A stretch of DNA of 64,000 nt from NCBI RefSeq assembly GCF_036884655.1, contig NC_088338.1, positions 3,726,001 through 3,790,000 on the forward strand, in the 5' to 3' direction. Below the pieces are notes generated by a model. The model did not search any database, had not been told where the DNA came from, and saw nothing but the letters and a program-made list of their open reading frames with translations. Every line of letters starts with the position of its first letter. Within the stretch, counting starts at the first letter, position 1. Both the position numbers and the translations under genes were made by a program. Shown piece after piece: positions 32,470 through 45,700 of this stretch. The stretch comes from Musa acuminata AAA Group. Taxonomy: Eukaryota > Streptophyta > Magnoliopsida > Zingiberales > Musaceae.

Positions 32470-32899
32470 CGGTGGAACGCTAGGACCCACCAACCGCTGG
32501 ATTCTTCGCCTGAAAACCTAGCCAGAGCTCATCCCCTCCTCTTCCTCCGCCGCCGCTGCCGCTCTCGTCTTCGGGATCGAGATCTGAGAAGCGTCATTCC
32601 CTGCTTAGGTCGAGTTTCCAGGCCCCATAGACCGGGGCGAAGGGCATAAAACGAGGGGGACGGAGAGAGGTAGTTCCGAACCTACGCTTTCGTCTCGAGG
32701 CAGTGGCTTGTTCCCGAGCCTCTCTTCTTCCTCGGCGCTTCGCCACCAGTCCAAGCCTGCTTCCGAGCCGGAACCGGTAGTCCAAAAAGACAAAAAAAAA
32801 AGTGAGAGAGAGATAAATAAATAAGTAAATATCATAATACATTAATAAAAGAAACTGTATTGAAGTTACAGAACTGCCCTCGTAGGTGTCATACTATTT

Positions 32900-33310
32900 C
32901 GAACAGATAAGATTTGATTAAAATTTTTTTAAAAATAATCCTAAATGACCATTATACCTCTCCATTGTGTACCCCCTCAACCCGTCGACAACTCTCTCCT
33001 CCGTTGCCCTAGTTAGAACCTAATAGTCTTTGAAGATGATACTTACTCGGAGTCGATTGGGGGATGGTCAAGTGCACGATGAAGGAGGGCAACTAACAAT
33101 ACGAGGATTAGAGATAAAGGGGAGCAACTAGTTCTCATGCAAGACAGTAGGTGGAGAGAGCTTATGAGTGATGACAAGCCCTCGTGCGAGGGCTCCGAGT
33201 TATGGTTGGACTATAGGTCCAATGAAAAAAGAGGTAAATTAATTTTTTCATATGATCTAAGTGTATTATTTTAGAATTTTATGTGGGCACTCTATGAGAA
33301 ATTTTGAAAA
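32900..33310. mobile_element. Possible non-autonomous element with AT ends and a GC core
   Basis: The left end has AATGACCATTATACCTCTCC and the right end has AAGAGGTAAATTAATTTTTT. These are partly reverse-complementary and enclose a GC-richer core (about 32960-33230). It resembles the clearer neighbour at 33530-34045 in build. No target duplication was identified. Confidence 0.35.
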
Positions 33311-33529
33311 ATATAGATTTTTCTAAAAATTCACTCATCCTAATTTTTTATTCATAAATTTTTAGGATGGACGAGAAATTTTTAATATTTTCATGAATCA
33401 TTAATGATATTATATATATATATATTAACTTAAATAAATGATAGATTCTATCATGATCAACTCATAATGACTCCTTAATAATTTGTTATCTCTAAATCTA
33501 TATTATAAATATGATAAATTTTTTAAAAC

Positions 33530-34045
33530 ACTTGAGAAATTCTTGCATAACGTCCCAACTTTTAAAAATTCTCATACACCATTCCTTATTACGTGAAAGA
33601 TCATTTTACCCTTGTTTCCGTCGAATCTATCATCATATTTGCCTTACACTATCACTCTACGTATCCTCCCTTTTGCCAAGGACAACTTTGGAGTGGGGGT
33701 CGCGAGCGGAGGTGAGCCCCTGGCCGCCTGTACCTCTACACACAGGTTAGCTTATGCACTTAGGGTACACCTTTCACCCCAAATAATTTTCCATCGCCAT
33801 TATTCCACCCTTTATTGTTTGTGACCCCCTCCTTATTTATTTGCAGCTATTGGCTTTTCTCACCCTTACAGGTATCCCTCTCCTTCCTCGCAAGCATGGT
33901 CGGATTGACATGGGCAACTCATAGGGTCGACCAATAGTGGAGGTGACTAGGGTCAACATGGCCAAAGTAACCAAGGGTAAAATCATTATTTATGAAAAAT
34001 ACTTTCATACAAATTTTTGGATGTTGGGGTGCTTACGAAAAAAAA
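33530..34045. mobile_element. Non-autonomous inverted-end element (MITE/MULE-like)
   Basis: The left end (about 33530-33615) contains CTTGCATAACGTCCCAAC and GATCATTTTACCCTT. The right end (about 33953-34045) contains AAGGGTAAAATCATT and GATGTTGGGGTGCTTACG. Read as reverse complements they align over about 85 bases with moderate divergence. The interior is GC-richer (33660-33760 and 33880-33960) with no transposase. Build and length suit a non-autonomous Mutator-type or similar element; the superfamily is not proven. Confidence 0.5.
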
Positions 34046-35332
34046 AAAGAAGAGAATTCACTTTTATAAATATATATTTTTATAAATATCGACTAAGTAA
34101 TGATCAAATTTATTTTCTATTATATTGTAATTGAAACATCAAAAGGCATAAGTAGAATTTAGCTTCTAGCTTATGTAAGTTCTAATTCTTTTATTTATTT
34201 GGAATTCCACAAATGTTTTTGGAAAAATTGTGCCTTTAATTTTGTTCTTATTCCAAGGGTAAACTTGAGATTTCAATTCTTTGATGGAATTGAATAGCCA
34301 TGAAGATGTATAAGTAATGATATACTTAGGTGCATGTATAAAGTGTTAACTAATGTAAGAAATGTAAACATTGTATTCATCCTTACTTAAAGAATCACTG
34401 TACTCTTATCATTAATTTTTGGTATAATATTAAGGATTACTTGTTTAATAAATGAAAATAGGTGGATTGACATTATTTTTAATCTGTTCCATTTGGATTG
34501 ATACTTTCTCCCATCACCATTATTGACATCTAAAGAATTAACCTTAGACAATTTTTTTAATGTAAATGTAAGTCTATTCAAATAAAAAGTACATGTAAAA
34601 ATATCATAATTGTTTATGTTGACTTCTTAGCAATAAAATCAGCTAAGCTCTTTAAAGACACACAAGTTTTTGGGTAAGAGGTCATCTTTGAAATTGAATC
34701 GATAGATAATCAACTATTGCTTTTCACATTTACATATCGAGCATTGTAATAATTCATTTGCTGATAGAAAATGTAACCATTTTCATATTGCCAAAACATT
34801 CTTTTTCTTTTTTGATACAGCAAAATCAACACAAAAAAAAAACACTTCACAATTTCAGTCAAAATTAGCTGTGTGATCATCTCTCATCACAGTCTTGCTT
34901 TCTTTGACATCATTTTCCAGTCGATATGCATATTATATGAACAACAATTTCAGAATTGAGAAGCAGATTAAATACCATTCAGAACCAATAGAACTCTTTT
35001 GTTTAGCACCATTTTCAAGTTGATTCATTCGTTATATATTTGATGCACTGAAACAGAATGAATACTTTGCCACATTAGATATCTAATACAAAAAAGATTC
35101 TGAAGACCTAAAGGCATTAAAACACAAGTAGGCCTCTACAGAGGGCTTTTGACTATATCCAACTCGCTATCCTTCGACTCGGTCTCCACGTGAACCAGAC
35201 AGGAGAGAAAGGCTTTGGCACTGTTTGCATCTAAAATTTTGTAAGTGCCACCATTATCTTCCAAGAGTTAAATGATAGGCCTCTTGAAGAACACCAAGAT
35301 AAGCAAAACTGATGTTCATTAACTTCTAACTT

Positions 35333-35545
35333 CAGGATAACATGACACTGACCTTTCTAGCATAGTCATCCTCATCGTCAAACTCATCTTCATCAACATG
35401 AAATGTGTTCTCTCATATTCTGCTTGATTAGCAAAACTGACATGTGTTCAGGATAACATGACACTGACCTTTCTAGCAAAGTCATCCTCATCGTCAAGCT
35501 CATCATCATCAACCTGACAGGTTTTCTCAGCATCTTCTGCTTTAA
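35333..35545 (-). repeat. Duplication of the CCCH gene's 3' coding end, period 116 bp
   Basis: The copy inside the gene (from 35449) and the copy beyond the stop (from 35333) match over about 68 bases with four differences, then fade. Both read in the minus direction as an acidic run followed by ARKVSVMLS and a stop. The outer copy has no credible splice link, so it is probably untranslated. Confidence 0.85.
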
Positions 35546-38500
35546 ACTTCCCTGCTTCATAACTATTTTCCAGTTCTTCATCTTCCACATTTTCCAAATC
35601 CATACCATCTCCAATTTCAACAGCATCAGCTATGGTTGAAGATGGAGCATCATTGGTTTTCCCATCATCTTTAAGGATCAAACCCTCCTCATCAACTGCT
35701 CTAAGCTTATCTACTTCATGGTTGCCATTCATAAAAGTTGCTTCCTTTCCAGCTTCTGATGAAGGAACAGATTGCAAAATTGTTACTGCTGCAGGCACAT
35801 AATCCCTGGTAGCAGATTCCCCACCACCTTGATTGTTTTCATATTGACTCAGAGAAATTCCACTGTTTGTGTATGCCGACTCTCTTTTTCTCTTCAAGAT
35901 GACACTCAGTGGCTTTGGACCTTCAAATGATAGAGAATTTTCTGATTCCTGAAGCACCTCCACTTTTTCAGACAGCATTCTATTCATCTTGGTATTAGGA
36001 CTGCTACTTCTGATTGACTGTTCATTCGAGTTCCCATTAATCTTTGCACCTTTCAACTCTGCCAGAGATTTTGGACTAGCAAAATCTAGAGAGTTCATGT
36101 CATCTCTTCTAGTTGGTTTGTTTCTAATACTTGTACCTTTGCTGAAATCCTCACTAAATTGCTGCCTTATTCTTTCAGGATGTGTTCTCTGATGGTTCAT
36201 TCGCTCTGTTGGTGACTGTCTGCCACGAGGTCTCCTGCTCCTCTCTTTCTCCAATCGCCCAGGAAATGTTATTCTACCTTGTAGACGAGTGCCTATGGAA
36301 TTCTCCAGAGGAAATTGCCTTTGATCTCGGGAATGATGACCATAACCTCTCTCAGCACAGTGATCATCCCTACAGTAGTGCTCACCATGATCATCACGGC
36401 TATCCATGGACCTTGAACCATGACACCTTTGTTTAAGTAGCCGATGGCGCAAATCTAAGTCATCCATCTGATCCAGTTTTGTCTCTTTGTCAAGCACTCT
36501 TCTTTTGAGTGATGATGGTTTGTCCAAAATTCTGTCAGAAACTTTTGGATCCCAGCTATATGTACCACCTGTTTGTTTGTAGCTGTCATATTTTTCTATG
36601 CCATTGCATTGATCCCTTTCAAAGTTGGTCATAGATTGGTAATTGTAATGGTGGTAGTCATAGTCATCTTCAGCTTCCAGGTTCTGTCCTCCATGATTAG
36701 ATGCCATTCTAAAGTTATCTTCATTGTGAAAGTAATCAGGGTCTTTGATGTCATCTTCGACTAGGACATCAAAACCAGGGGAGTATTCACGCAAGAACTC
36801 ATCAGTATCCTTATTGTTCTCAGTTTGCCCATCTGAAGGCTCCATCTGATGACTCCACGGTTTGCTTAGAGAATAGCCACTGCTAATGGCAACATAATTC
36901 TGTGGCAATTTAGGAAGCCCATCATCCAATGAGTAAGGTAAAAATAATTTATTTTCTGATGAATCACCATCAGGTTTCTCAGCTTTGGTGACAAGTTTTG
37001 CTTTAGGTGGCATTTCAACTGGCATCTCAATGGCCATCTTTCGTTTATCAACACTGAATTCAGTGACATTCTGTTGCATGGTGATGTTCTGCTGTGTATC
37101 CTCCTTAATGATTTGTGGTGGTTCAACAAGACAAGTAGAAGCCTTTGCAACCTTCTGTGAAGCATAACTGCTAACTGCATATGTCCCATGCGTGTAGGGA
37201 CACCTTTCACCTTTCAAACACTGCCCCCGTTGAAAATAGTAGCAGGGAGCACTCTTCTTACTGGCATTATTAGGTGGAGCACGTGCATCTGGGATTTGTG
37301 TTGACACTGCAGTTGGAGGAGGTTGAAGAGGTCCTGAGGTAGGCATCGGTTTCGCGAACCAGGAATCAAGTGGCTGAATAACACAGCAATAAGTTCCATG
37401 TGAATATGCTAGTGATTAAAAAGAAGGGGAAGATCACAGACTACAGGCAAACAATTGATTCACATTTTTTATTCATGTAATGTGCACTCTCATAAGGATA
37501 ATAAAAGGGAAAATTGATATAGACATTTTTTATTAAGGAGATCTATAGATGCCGTAGTTTAGAAAAAATGAAATAGTTTCATTTTAAAAAAATGAAGAGA
37601 GATAGAGGGAGACAAAAGAAAATTTTGATAGAAACTAAATAAAGATTTAAGGATATTGCTTTATACAAAGTTAAATTGCAAAGCGGACCCCAAATACTTG
37701 GGATGTCATGACTTGTTATATGTAATGTGCACTTTGAAACAAGGTTAGCACAAAACTCGACAATTCTGATACAAGTGCCAAAATTGAGTGTGCAGTTCCT
37801 GTTTAGAGAGTTACACTATTTCCTTAAATCTCATCAATCTCATAAACCTGAACAGTATAAATCTGTAAGGTAATAAATTATATTCTAAAAGGTTCCTTAT
37901 TCTAATGGCAAGGATAAAGAGGCTCAATGGGCTCCCTGATGCAAGTAACAAGTTATTGGGACTTGGGAGACACCACAGCCATAGGCATCTAGCATTCTAG
38001 CAGGCCCTGACTGATTTACATGGCCAAAATGGAAATTAAAAAAGCATAGTCCTAAAAGCAAAAGTTCAGTCCGTAAAAGGAAGCAATCATTTCTACACTA
38101 ACATGATACGAAGTGTCTGTTGATAGCATGTTTAATTAAATCATACACCTGTTGATAGCATGTTTAATTAACTCATACACAATATATACTAAATGAACAA
38201 GAAACTGTAGAATTGACTTACCGGATGGCGGAATGAACATTTGGGATTGAGGCAGTTACCATTTAACCAATACCAGCAATCCCTGGGGTTAATTCTGGCA
38301 CCCTCACTATGACGATACTCACATTCACTCCCCTGAATGATGGAAAACTGTTACATTTTAGTTTGAAATATGATTATAAAAATTATACATCTATAAAATT
38401 ATGAAAAAAAGATGTCAATCCCAGTATTCTGTGCATATACATTTCCGCTTACAGAAAAATCAGCAACAAAAACAATCAACAAATTTATGTCAAGGAAAAG

Positions 38501-39915
38501 AGAAATATAAGGGGTTTTTTGTAGAGCAACTATAGAGATAGAGAATCCACAGGTCAAGATATCAGACCATATACAATAGGGTTAAAATATTTACTAAGGT
38601 AGAATGAGTTCAATATATGTGTGATATAAACATAATTGTTAGTCAATGCATGGATCACATTTAGGGGCGGATTTTTTTATAGAGCAACTATAGAGATGGA
38701 GAATCCACAGGTCAAGATATCAGACCATATACATTAGGGTTAAAATATTTACCAAGGTAGAATGAGTTCAATGTATATGTGATATAAACATAATTGTTAG
38801 TCAATGCAAGGATCACATTTAGGGCGGATTTTTTTATAGAGCAACTATAGAGATAGAGAATCCACAGGTCAAGATATCAGACCATATACATTAGGGTTAA
38901 AATATTTACTAAGGTAGAATGGGTTCAATATATATGTGATATAAACATAATTGTTAATCAATGCAAGGATCACATTTAGGGCTCCGCCGAGAAGTTATGT
39001 TGAGCTACTAGCAACAAGATTAAAGATGAATATTTTAATGCAAATAAAAACCTAAGAAACTTCTGTACTTCACAAGAGCACACAACAAAAAAATCCTTCT
39101 TGAAACTTTTGATTACTGATCACACCCTTCATGACCCAAATCTGAACCACCAACTGCAGTGAGATTTATAAAACAAAAGCTTCATCTTTTTGTCTGCTTG
39201 GCCCGGAATCATTTATTCATATTTCCTAAAATTTGGGGATTAATACTTAGTGCACTTCATAAGGCAAGCAATTACACATCAAACTATAGCTACCAAGGGA
39301 CCCTTCCAATTCACCCATCAAAATTCAAAGCTTGCTCATAAGCAACCATTGACAGCCAATAGAAAAAAAAACATTACTACGAAGAACATATGCAGCACAA
39401 ATTACTTACTTCTCAATGCTATAAAAGTAGTCCATGATTAACACTTTACACGGGTAAGTACAACAAAAAATCTATTTCATCAACACCAACTTCTTTTTTA
39501 CAAACTCAAATTTTATGCCTTCAATTAAGAGAAGTTTGCTGATGCCGTTACCACCAAACAACCAAACAAGAGACCAATACCATGATCTCAAGCAACCACC
39601 AACAGCATAATGTTTCCACAGCACCAAAAAAAACTCTAGGTTTCGACCAAGCGCCGACCAGGGTTTATAGAAAACGCAAAGAAAGACATACATATCAGGC
39701 GAAAAGAACGAACACATACAGGCTGAAGCAAAAAGTTTGCAACTTTACCAGCATTTAAGAACTTGAAATAATAGAAGAAACAAGAAAAGTAGGAAATCCA
39801 CCTTCTTGCAGGTCAATGGTGACGCCAAGAAATAGACGCAGTCGGTGCTTCCTTTCACCGCCTCCTCCTCCGCCGTAGCCGGCCTGATCGATTCACGCCC
39901 GCCGTCAGATTCCAT
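35448..39915 (-). CDS. Zinc finger CCCH domain protein with three fingers (C3H17-like)
   Basis: Probably an RNA-binding nuclear protein. Exons on the minus strand: 39915-39802, 38332-38222, 37373-35448; 2151 nt, 716 aa. The fingers are C26-x9-C36-x5-C42-x3-H46 (split by intron 1), C57-x7-C65-x4-C70-x3-H74 and C119-x7-C127-x5-C133-x3-H137. The remainder is long, charged and disordered, with RD/RS-like arginine-rich stretches in the middle and an acidic C-terminus ending FARKVSVMLS. Three N-terminal fingers with a long charged tail resemble Arabidopsis C3H17-type proteins; this is recognition, not a search. Intron 2 contains 32-bp duplicate. The first intron, between fingers, contains a three-copy 157-bp array. 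A donor-like GTCAGT overlaps the last codons, so an alternative 3' end is possible. A near copy of the final codons lies just downstream. Confidence 0.88.
37600..37720 (+). mobile_element. Decayed RTE-LINE 3' end
   Basis: The sequence AGCGGACCCCAAATACTTGG (from 37683) matches the common GTAGCCGACCCCAAATAGTTGGGAC tail type. Upstream, conceptual translation gives RGRQKKILIETK, like the RGRPRK..ETI end of RTE-type LINE proteins. It is heavily decayed, lies in intron 2 of the CCCH gene, and is antisense to it. Confidence 0.55.
38117..38180. repeat. Perfectly adjacent 32-bp tandem duplication
   Basis: The units 38117-38148 and 38149-38180 both read CTGTTGATAGCATG, TTTAATTAA, then TCATACAC. They differ at one base. 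They lie in intron 2 of the CCCH gene, close to the exon 2 donor. Confidence 0.95.
38515..38981. repeat. Tandem array, three copies of about 157 bp
   Basis: GAGCAACTATAGAGAT starts at 38524, 38682 and 38839, giving periods of 158 and 157. Each unit runs through AATCCACAGGTCAAGATATC, ATATTTAC, GATATAAACATAATTG and CACATTTAGGG. Divergence is a few percent by eye. The array lies in intron 1 of the CCCH gene. Confidence 0.95.
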
Positions 39916-42744
39916 CTCCTAACTGCCTAACTACCTCCCGGCAACAAAAACGAGATAACCTCCGGGCCAAATTCGAAGCTTAGGGCACAGGGCAGAGATA
40001 CACGCAGATCTAAGGAACGGATCGGGGCATGAAACGCGACGATCAAGATGAGAGAATCGAAACAATCAATGGTGAGGAGTCTGTGATTTCAATGCACAGG
40101 CGACAAGCTATCAGCCCCAGGGTTTCGGTCGTTCAAGGAAGTACGTCGACAGATATCGCTGCCGTCGCGGGGGAGAAAGGGAGAACTTCACCGTGCTTTC
40201 CCTTTTATCGCTCCTCCGCTAAACTGAAGAATGTGATTTGACCGAAAAAGACGTATAGCATACAGATACCATGGAAAAGCCACTAACGTTGTATGAGAGA
40301 GTGGCAGTCAGTAATTAAATAGATAAGTGGGGGCTTTTGTGATATGTTTCCTAGTGACCGTCAGATCTAATCGGAATCTGATCTAACGTTACTGTTTAAG
40401 AGTATTACTTCGTAATTGACAATATTTGCGGTTCCTGTGATGTGATCACATCGCTCACGACTTTTAAAGCCGTCTTCACTCTTACCTATACATGTAACGA
40501 GTATCTACTGTGATAACAATAATAATAAAATAGTAAGTTCTAATTATTTGAGTTTAATTATTCTTTTACTTTCATTGAGATCTAAAAAAAATACATATTT
40601 AGCTTAATTTTTTATTCATATTTTTTATTAAAAAAATTATCTTTCTCATTATCGTACTAACATTAATTTATTTATTTATCTTGATAATATCATTCATATA
40701 TCTTCTCAAATCCATACTATCTTAAATGATTTTCTCTTATTTTATCTTTTATCAAAATAATATCTAATTATTTATAAATAAAGATATTTTTTAATATATT
40801 TTTTAATAACTTTATGCATCTATTTAAACATTGGCATCTTCTAAACACAAGGTTTTTGTATATTTTTTTTAACTACCTACTCAAATTCATAAAATTTTAT
40901 TTATCTCATAATGCCTTATAAATTTATTTATTTTTTAATTTCAAAAGAGATATATTCAACCTTTTACTATTAAAAGAGATATATTCAACAATGTTATAAA
41001 TATGATATTTCACAAGACACGAATAACATTTATTCATTAGATAAATAAAAATGAGATTATATGAATGGCCAATGTAAACCCTATTACCTAAGGTTTAAAC
41101 ATGTATATTTTTCATATCATGGTCAAGTGAAATCCCAAGACGTGTGAGTCGAGAAAACTTGACTTATATCAACTGAAATATATTATGATGGAAGCGCAAA
41201 GTGAAATATGTCATATGCTTGTAAATTAGTAAAATCCAACATATGCCAAGAGAAATCTACTACGATATAAGCACCGGGTGAAATGTACTCAAAACATATG
41301 AATCGAGAAAATCTAACCCAAGAGAAATCCATCAGAGGCAAAGGTTCAAATGTGCCTCAATGTGAGAAAAAAAACCCGACCCTTACCCAACTAATGTGTA
41401 TCTTTTTAATGTCATAAAGGGACAAGTTGGCAATGTACCTATGAGATGAATTAAACATCACACTATAGAACCTTCTAACAAGAGTCTTGAAGTATGCTTG
41501 GGGAGGAGAAACAAATTATGGGAAATATATTAACGGCTAACCATCATCTGATGCATAATCATCATGTTGAAGCTATTATGGAATGAAAAGGTTCAAGTTA
41601 CCCTCCACTCATCTGCTTACATGGGCAAAAGTCCAACATAGGTCGTTCGAAGCTATCTCCCCCTTGTCGGCCATATGAACAAAACACGAAGAGGAGGGGG
41701 GGGGGGGGATATTAGGGTCATTATAGATTATCCGCTCTAAGGCCATGTATAAATGCTAATGTCTAGCGCTAAGCCATTGGGCTCACTTTCTAATAAAAAT
41801 CCACATTAACTGAGAGACCTTGATCACTAATTTGAACGTCAAAATGATCATGTCAGAAAAATTTTCATAACATTAGTTTTAATGCAAGTGGCACCTCAAA
41901 AACTTAACAAATTATAAGAAAAAATTTATAAAGATGATTGCTAAATGAACAATAGCGATCTATTATAGTTAAAAAATAACATATAAAAAAACTCATGTTT
42001 TTAAGAAAAAAAAGTTAGGATAGAAGTATAAAAATAAGAATAAATCGTTTAATGTGATATGAATATGTATTAAGAAAATATAAAAATATTATTGTTAAAA
42101 AAGGTAATATAATTAGTATATTTCGAGCTCCTTCTTATTATTTACAATTTTCTTACTATTCATAATTTATTAAAAAAATTAATAAAATAAATATTTTATT
42201 ATTCATAATATTTCATTTTTACTCCTTTTCTTTTTATTTTTTTTCTTCCTCGTAGCCTTTGCTCATACACTCTATAAAGCATGAAACATGAGAGCTTCCA
42301 AGTTAATATAATTGACTTAAAAAATAATATCTTCTGGATTATTATAAAATATATATAATCTTAAAAATATTAAATTATTATAATAAATATCAAAAACTAT
42401 TTTTTACCCTCTTCTCTTTTATACCATATTATCATCTATTTTTTATATATATATATATTTAAAATAATTAAAAAAAAAGAAGGAGGAGAAAAAAGAGAAG
42501 AAAAGAGATTTATAAATAAAGAATTAAAATTTATTAGGATCAAATTATAAATTAAAGACGTATACATATATTTATAAAAGAATAATTTAGATATTAAAAT
42601 TCATGCAATTATTTCCCATTCGTATCCTCGTCCCGAGCCGCTGACTCGGTTCCTGAACGATTCTTTGGCTTCGCCTCCGCTCGCGCTTCGCCCGGGCACG
42701 CTCTTCCCCCTTCATTCGCCGGGCACGCCTCTCCGGCCGTCCCG
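39916..42744. other. Divergent spacer between the CCCH and PEX22 genes
   Basis: Near 39916-40250 lies the leader and promoter of the CCCH gene on the minus strand. From 40480 to 42600 the DNA is AT-rich without a gene. A 13-base G run sits at 41696-41708, next to a possible LTR remnant (about 41690-41880). The last 130 bases are GC-rich PEX22 leader. Confidence 0.6.
41690..41880 (+). mobile_element. Possible degraded LTR fragment
   Basis: Downstream of a 13-G run, the string GACCTTGATCACTAATTTGA, followed by ACGTC, resembles the end of monocot gypsy LTRs (TTGATCACTAACTTGAGCGTCGG type). A TATAAATG box at about 41748 fits an LTR promoter. No second LTR, target duplication or internal domain was seen. 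The call rests on memory of similar LTRs. Confidence 0.3.
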
Positions 42745-45700
42745 ATGGCGGATCGCGTGGCGGACCACGTTGGAGCTCTCGTGCGCTGCCTCTCCCTCCA
42801 CCTCAATCGCAAGGTCACCGGCGTCATCGCCGTCCTCCTCAACCACCAGGTAACGAGTGATACGTGGCAATCCACGCACCCGCCCTTTTCCCCCAAACCC
42901 TAACAGGCTCGCCTAAACCCAACCGAATTTCCCGTTGATTTGCTCCTCCAAAATCTAGGGCGCGGGTTCCCTCGGGGCCATCGCCGGCTTCGCGATCGCC
43001 GTCTTGTTCGCCTGGAGGTTCCTGAGGCCGTCGCCGGGTCGACGAGCGAGCGATCGGCGGAAGCGCGGGGCTGCTCCGTTCACGAGTCGACTGGCGGGCG
43101 GGTTGGAGCCTTCCGGATCGCGAGAGCTCGTGCCCACAGGGCCATCGAACGACACGGTTGCCGTTGAAGCGATTACTCCAGCTGAGGTAGATCTCTCGGT
43201 ATCGTATTGAGGAATCGGTTCTGCGGTTCCTAAGTCTGGCTGAGGCTTGCTAAAGTTTGACCTTTGTTTTGATTTGGATATCTGAAGCTATCTCTCGGAA
43301 AAACTGTGAAGCAGAGACTTGGTGGATACGGAAAGGTATGTGATGGGAACAGAAGGGTGAAATCATTCCATTTTTTGTATGGTGGAGTATTGATGTTTCG
43401 TTTTGTTGTCTTCCTTTTCATATGCTTGAATGACATGATTGTTAGGAGCATTCTGCATATTCTAAGTATGGCTTGTGATTCGACATTAACTTCTGTTGTT
43501 ACTCATGATCTCATTGTGTTGTATAAGATTGTCGGCTAGATTTAGTGTTGAAGTTTATGTCAATGCCTTGTAAGGTGCTTATGGTATAACCTGACCAAAC
43601 CATTTGCAACTCCTTCCGTCAGCTGGCACCTTGCAGAAATGATATTGAGCTGCTACATGAACTCCATGAACCAACTTTTAAGGCAATCAAACGTAAATTA
43701 ACATACATAAAACAGATCCCAACATGACCCCTTAGGGTTAGTCCCACACTGAATGTGAGAGGTCAATTGAAATTGGTTTATAGGGTTAAAAGTGGGTCTT
43801 GAGTTTAAGCATTTTGGACCAGCGATTCAAGTTCATCAAGTTAATAAGTTAATTATCCCATCTAGACGGCCAGGTAGTAGCACTCAAAAAAGAAGCTAAA
43901 TCTCAACATAAATCAATTTATCAACATAAACACCTATTATCAAACCTATGGTCGAATAAACAAGACACTAAAAGTTAAACCAAGTGATGTGATGATCCCC
44001 CCTGCCAAGTTAAATTAGCCAGAGAGACTGCATTTTATTTTTATCTATTGTATCTTAAATTGTTTGTATTATCTGTTATGGGGCTTTTCTTGTCACACTT
44101 ATGGACATTTAGTAGCAGTTTTAGTTTCTACATTTAAGCATTTTAGTTTTTCATGACCTCTTCCCGTTGTGTCTCTGCAGATTACTTGCCAGCTGCTCGG
44201 TGTTATCCTGGAGGAGAAAACTCCTGAAGAGCTTCAGGTTAAAGATAGATTGTACCTTGGTGACCTTTTTACCTATCCTAGACTGATTAAGGGATAATAT
44301 GAATACTATTTTTGCAGAAACATGCTACTGTCAGGTTGTCGGTGCTGCAAATAGTCGAGGAAATTTCTAAGTATTTTGATCTGTTTTTAATGGAAACAGT
44401 TCTTGACGATGAAAGTGAGGTAAACAATGTTTAAGTTGTCTTTTATTTCATCCACCTCTTTCTGATTATGGATAAATGTTATTTATTGATCAAGGCTAGT
44501 GCTACAGTATTTTCTTATAAATGTCACTCCTAAATAATATGGCTACAAGATTGATTATTTTCTCTATTGATCAGCCTACCTCTGAAAAGTTTGCAATGGA
44601 TTTGAACATACATTTGTTTTCTCAAAACTTCTACTTCCAAACATAGAGTGTCCAGAAAAAAATATTGTTAACATGGTGCATGCCACTTATTGCTTCATCA
44701 TCAAGTTTTGAACCAGTTAAAATTTTTATTTTCTGTGAACTCACATTTGCAGGCTACAATTCAGTTAGATTGAGAGGAAAAAGAAATTGATAAGTTTGAT
44801 GCCAACTGCAAAACAATTTGATCTGTTTAAATGGATACTGCATGGTGTTTTGCAGAATGAAATGCTAAAAACAGTTCTATAATTTGTATCACTTGTTTGT
44901 ATTGAAAAGAATAAAACTAAATAGGTATTTCTCCTTTCAGAACTTCCGTTTTCTCTCATTAGAGCATCTTTCCTTTTTTATGTGGTTCATCATGTGTAGT
45001 TAATTGGATTTTCAATTATGTTCTATGTCACAAGAGTAAATAAAGATATGCACACCTGATTACCAAGAATTATCAGAAAATTTTACTTTTGTTTTTTATA
45101 TTTTCAGGTAGCTAGTTTTTTTTTTTGTATACAAACACATTCACCATGGCAGAGCTTTTTTTAAAATATAGTTTTTGTAAAACATATATTTCTTCTATTT
45201 ATGTGAATAAGTCTTTTGTTTCAGGAAAAAGTTCTTTCAGCTCTTGAGAATGCTGGTATATTCCAAAATGGTAGCTTGATCAAGGACAAGGTATACTGGT
45301 TTTAGTGATGAATCTATTTCATACTTTGCTCAGATCATTGATCTTTCCCTGTTAAGTCATAGTTGTAGCTTTTCCATGTCATATTAAGTAAGTCATCGTT
45401 GTAGTTTTCCCAGGAAAGGTATAAGAAGATTTTGGGTTTAGGAATTGTTGGAGGTGTGCAAGATGAATGGATTAATTCAAGATTCCATATCAGCCTTCAT
45501 AACAGATACCGTGGATCCTTTTGATTCTTGGTGAGAGAGCTTCATATGGGGTGTATATGGTTGATTCCATGACCATGGTAGATTACCAAATTGGGTCATG
45601 AGAGGCATTTCAGCAAAACACTCCAACCAGTTGGGGTATCTAGTGAACAAGACAATCCTAGAAATGAGCTTATTTGCTTATGTTAGAACAAGGGAATTCA

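Larger units (their letters stand above)
32470..35447. other. Upstream region of the zinc-ribbon gene and 3' flank of the CCCH gene
   Basis: From 32470 to about 32800 the DNA is GC-rich and is the probable leader and promoter of the zinc-ribbon gene. From 32880 to 34050 lie two AT-ended, GC-cored element-like blocks (about 32900-33310 and 33530-34045). From 34050 to 35300 the sequence is AT-rich with no gene seen. At 35333-35420 sits a duplicated copy of the CCCH gene's 3' coding end. Confidence 0.6.

Noticed and set aside
35130..35240. A further 3' exon of the CCCH gene joined through the GTCAGT donor
   Set aside because: The candidate acceptor gives a short unconserved-looking tail, while the unspliced frame ends naturally at VSVMLS. 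Transcript data would decide.
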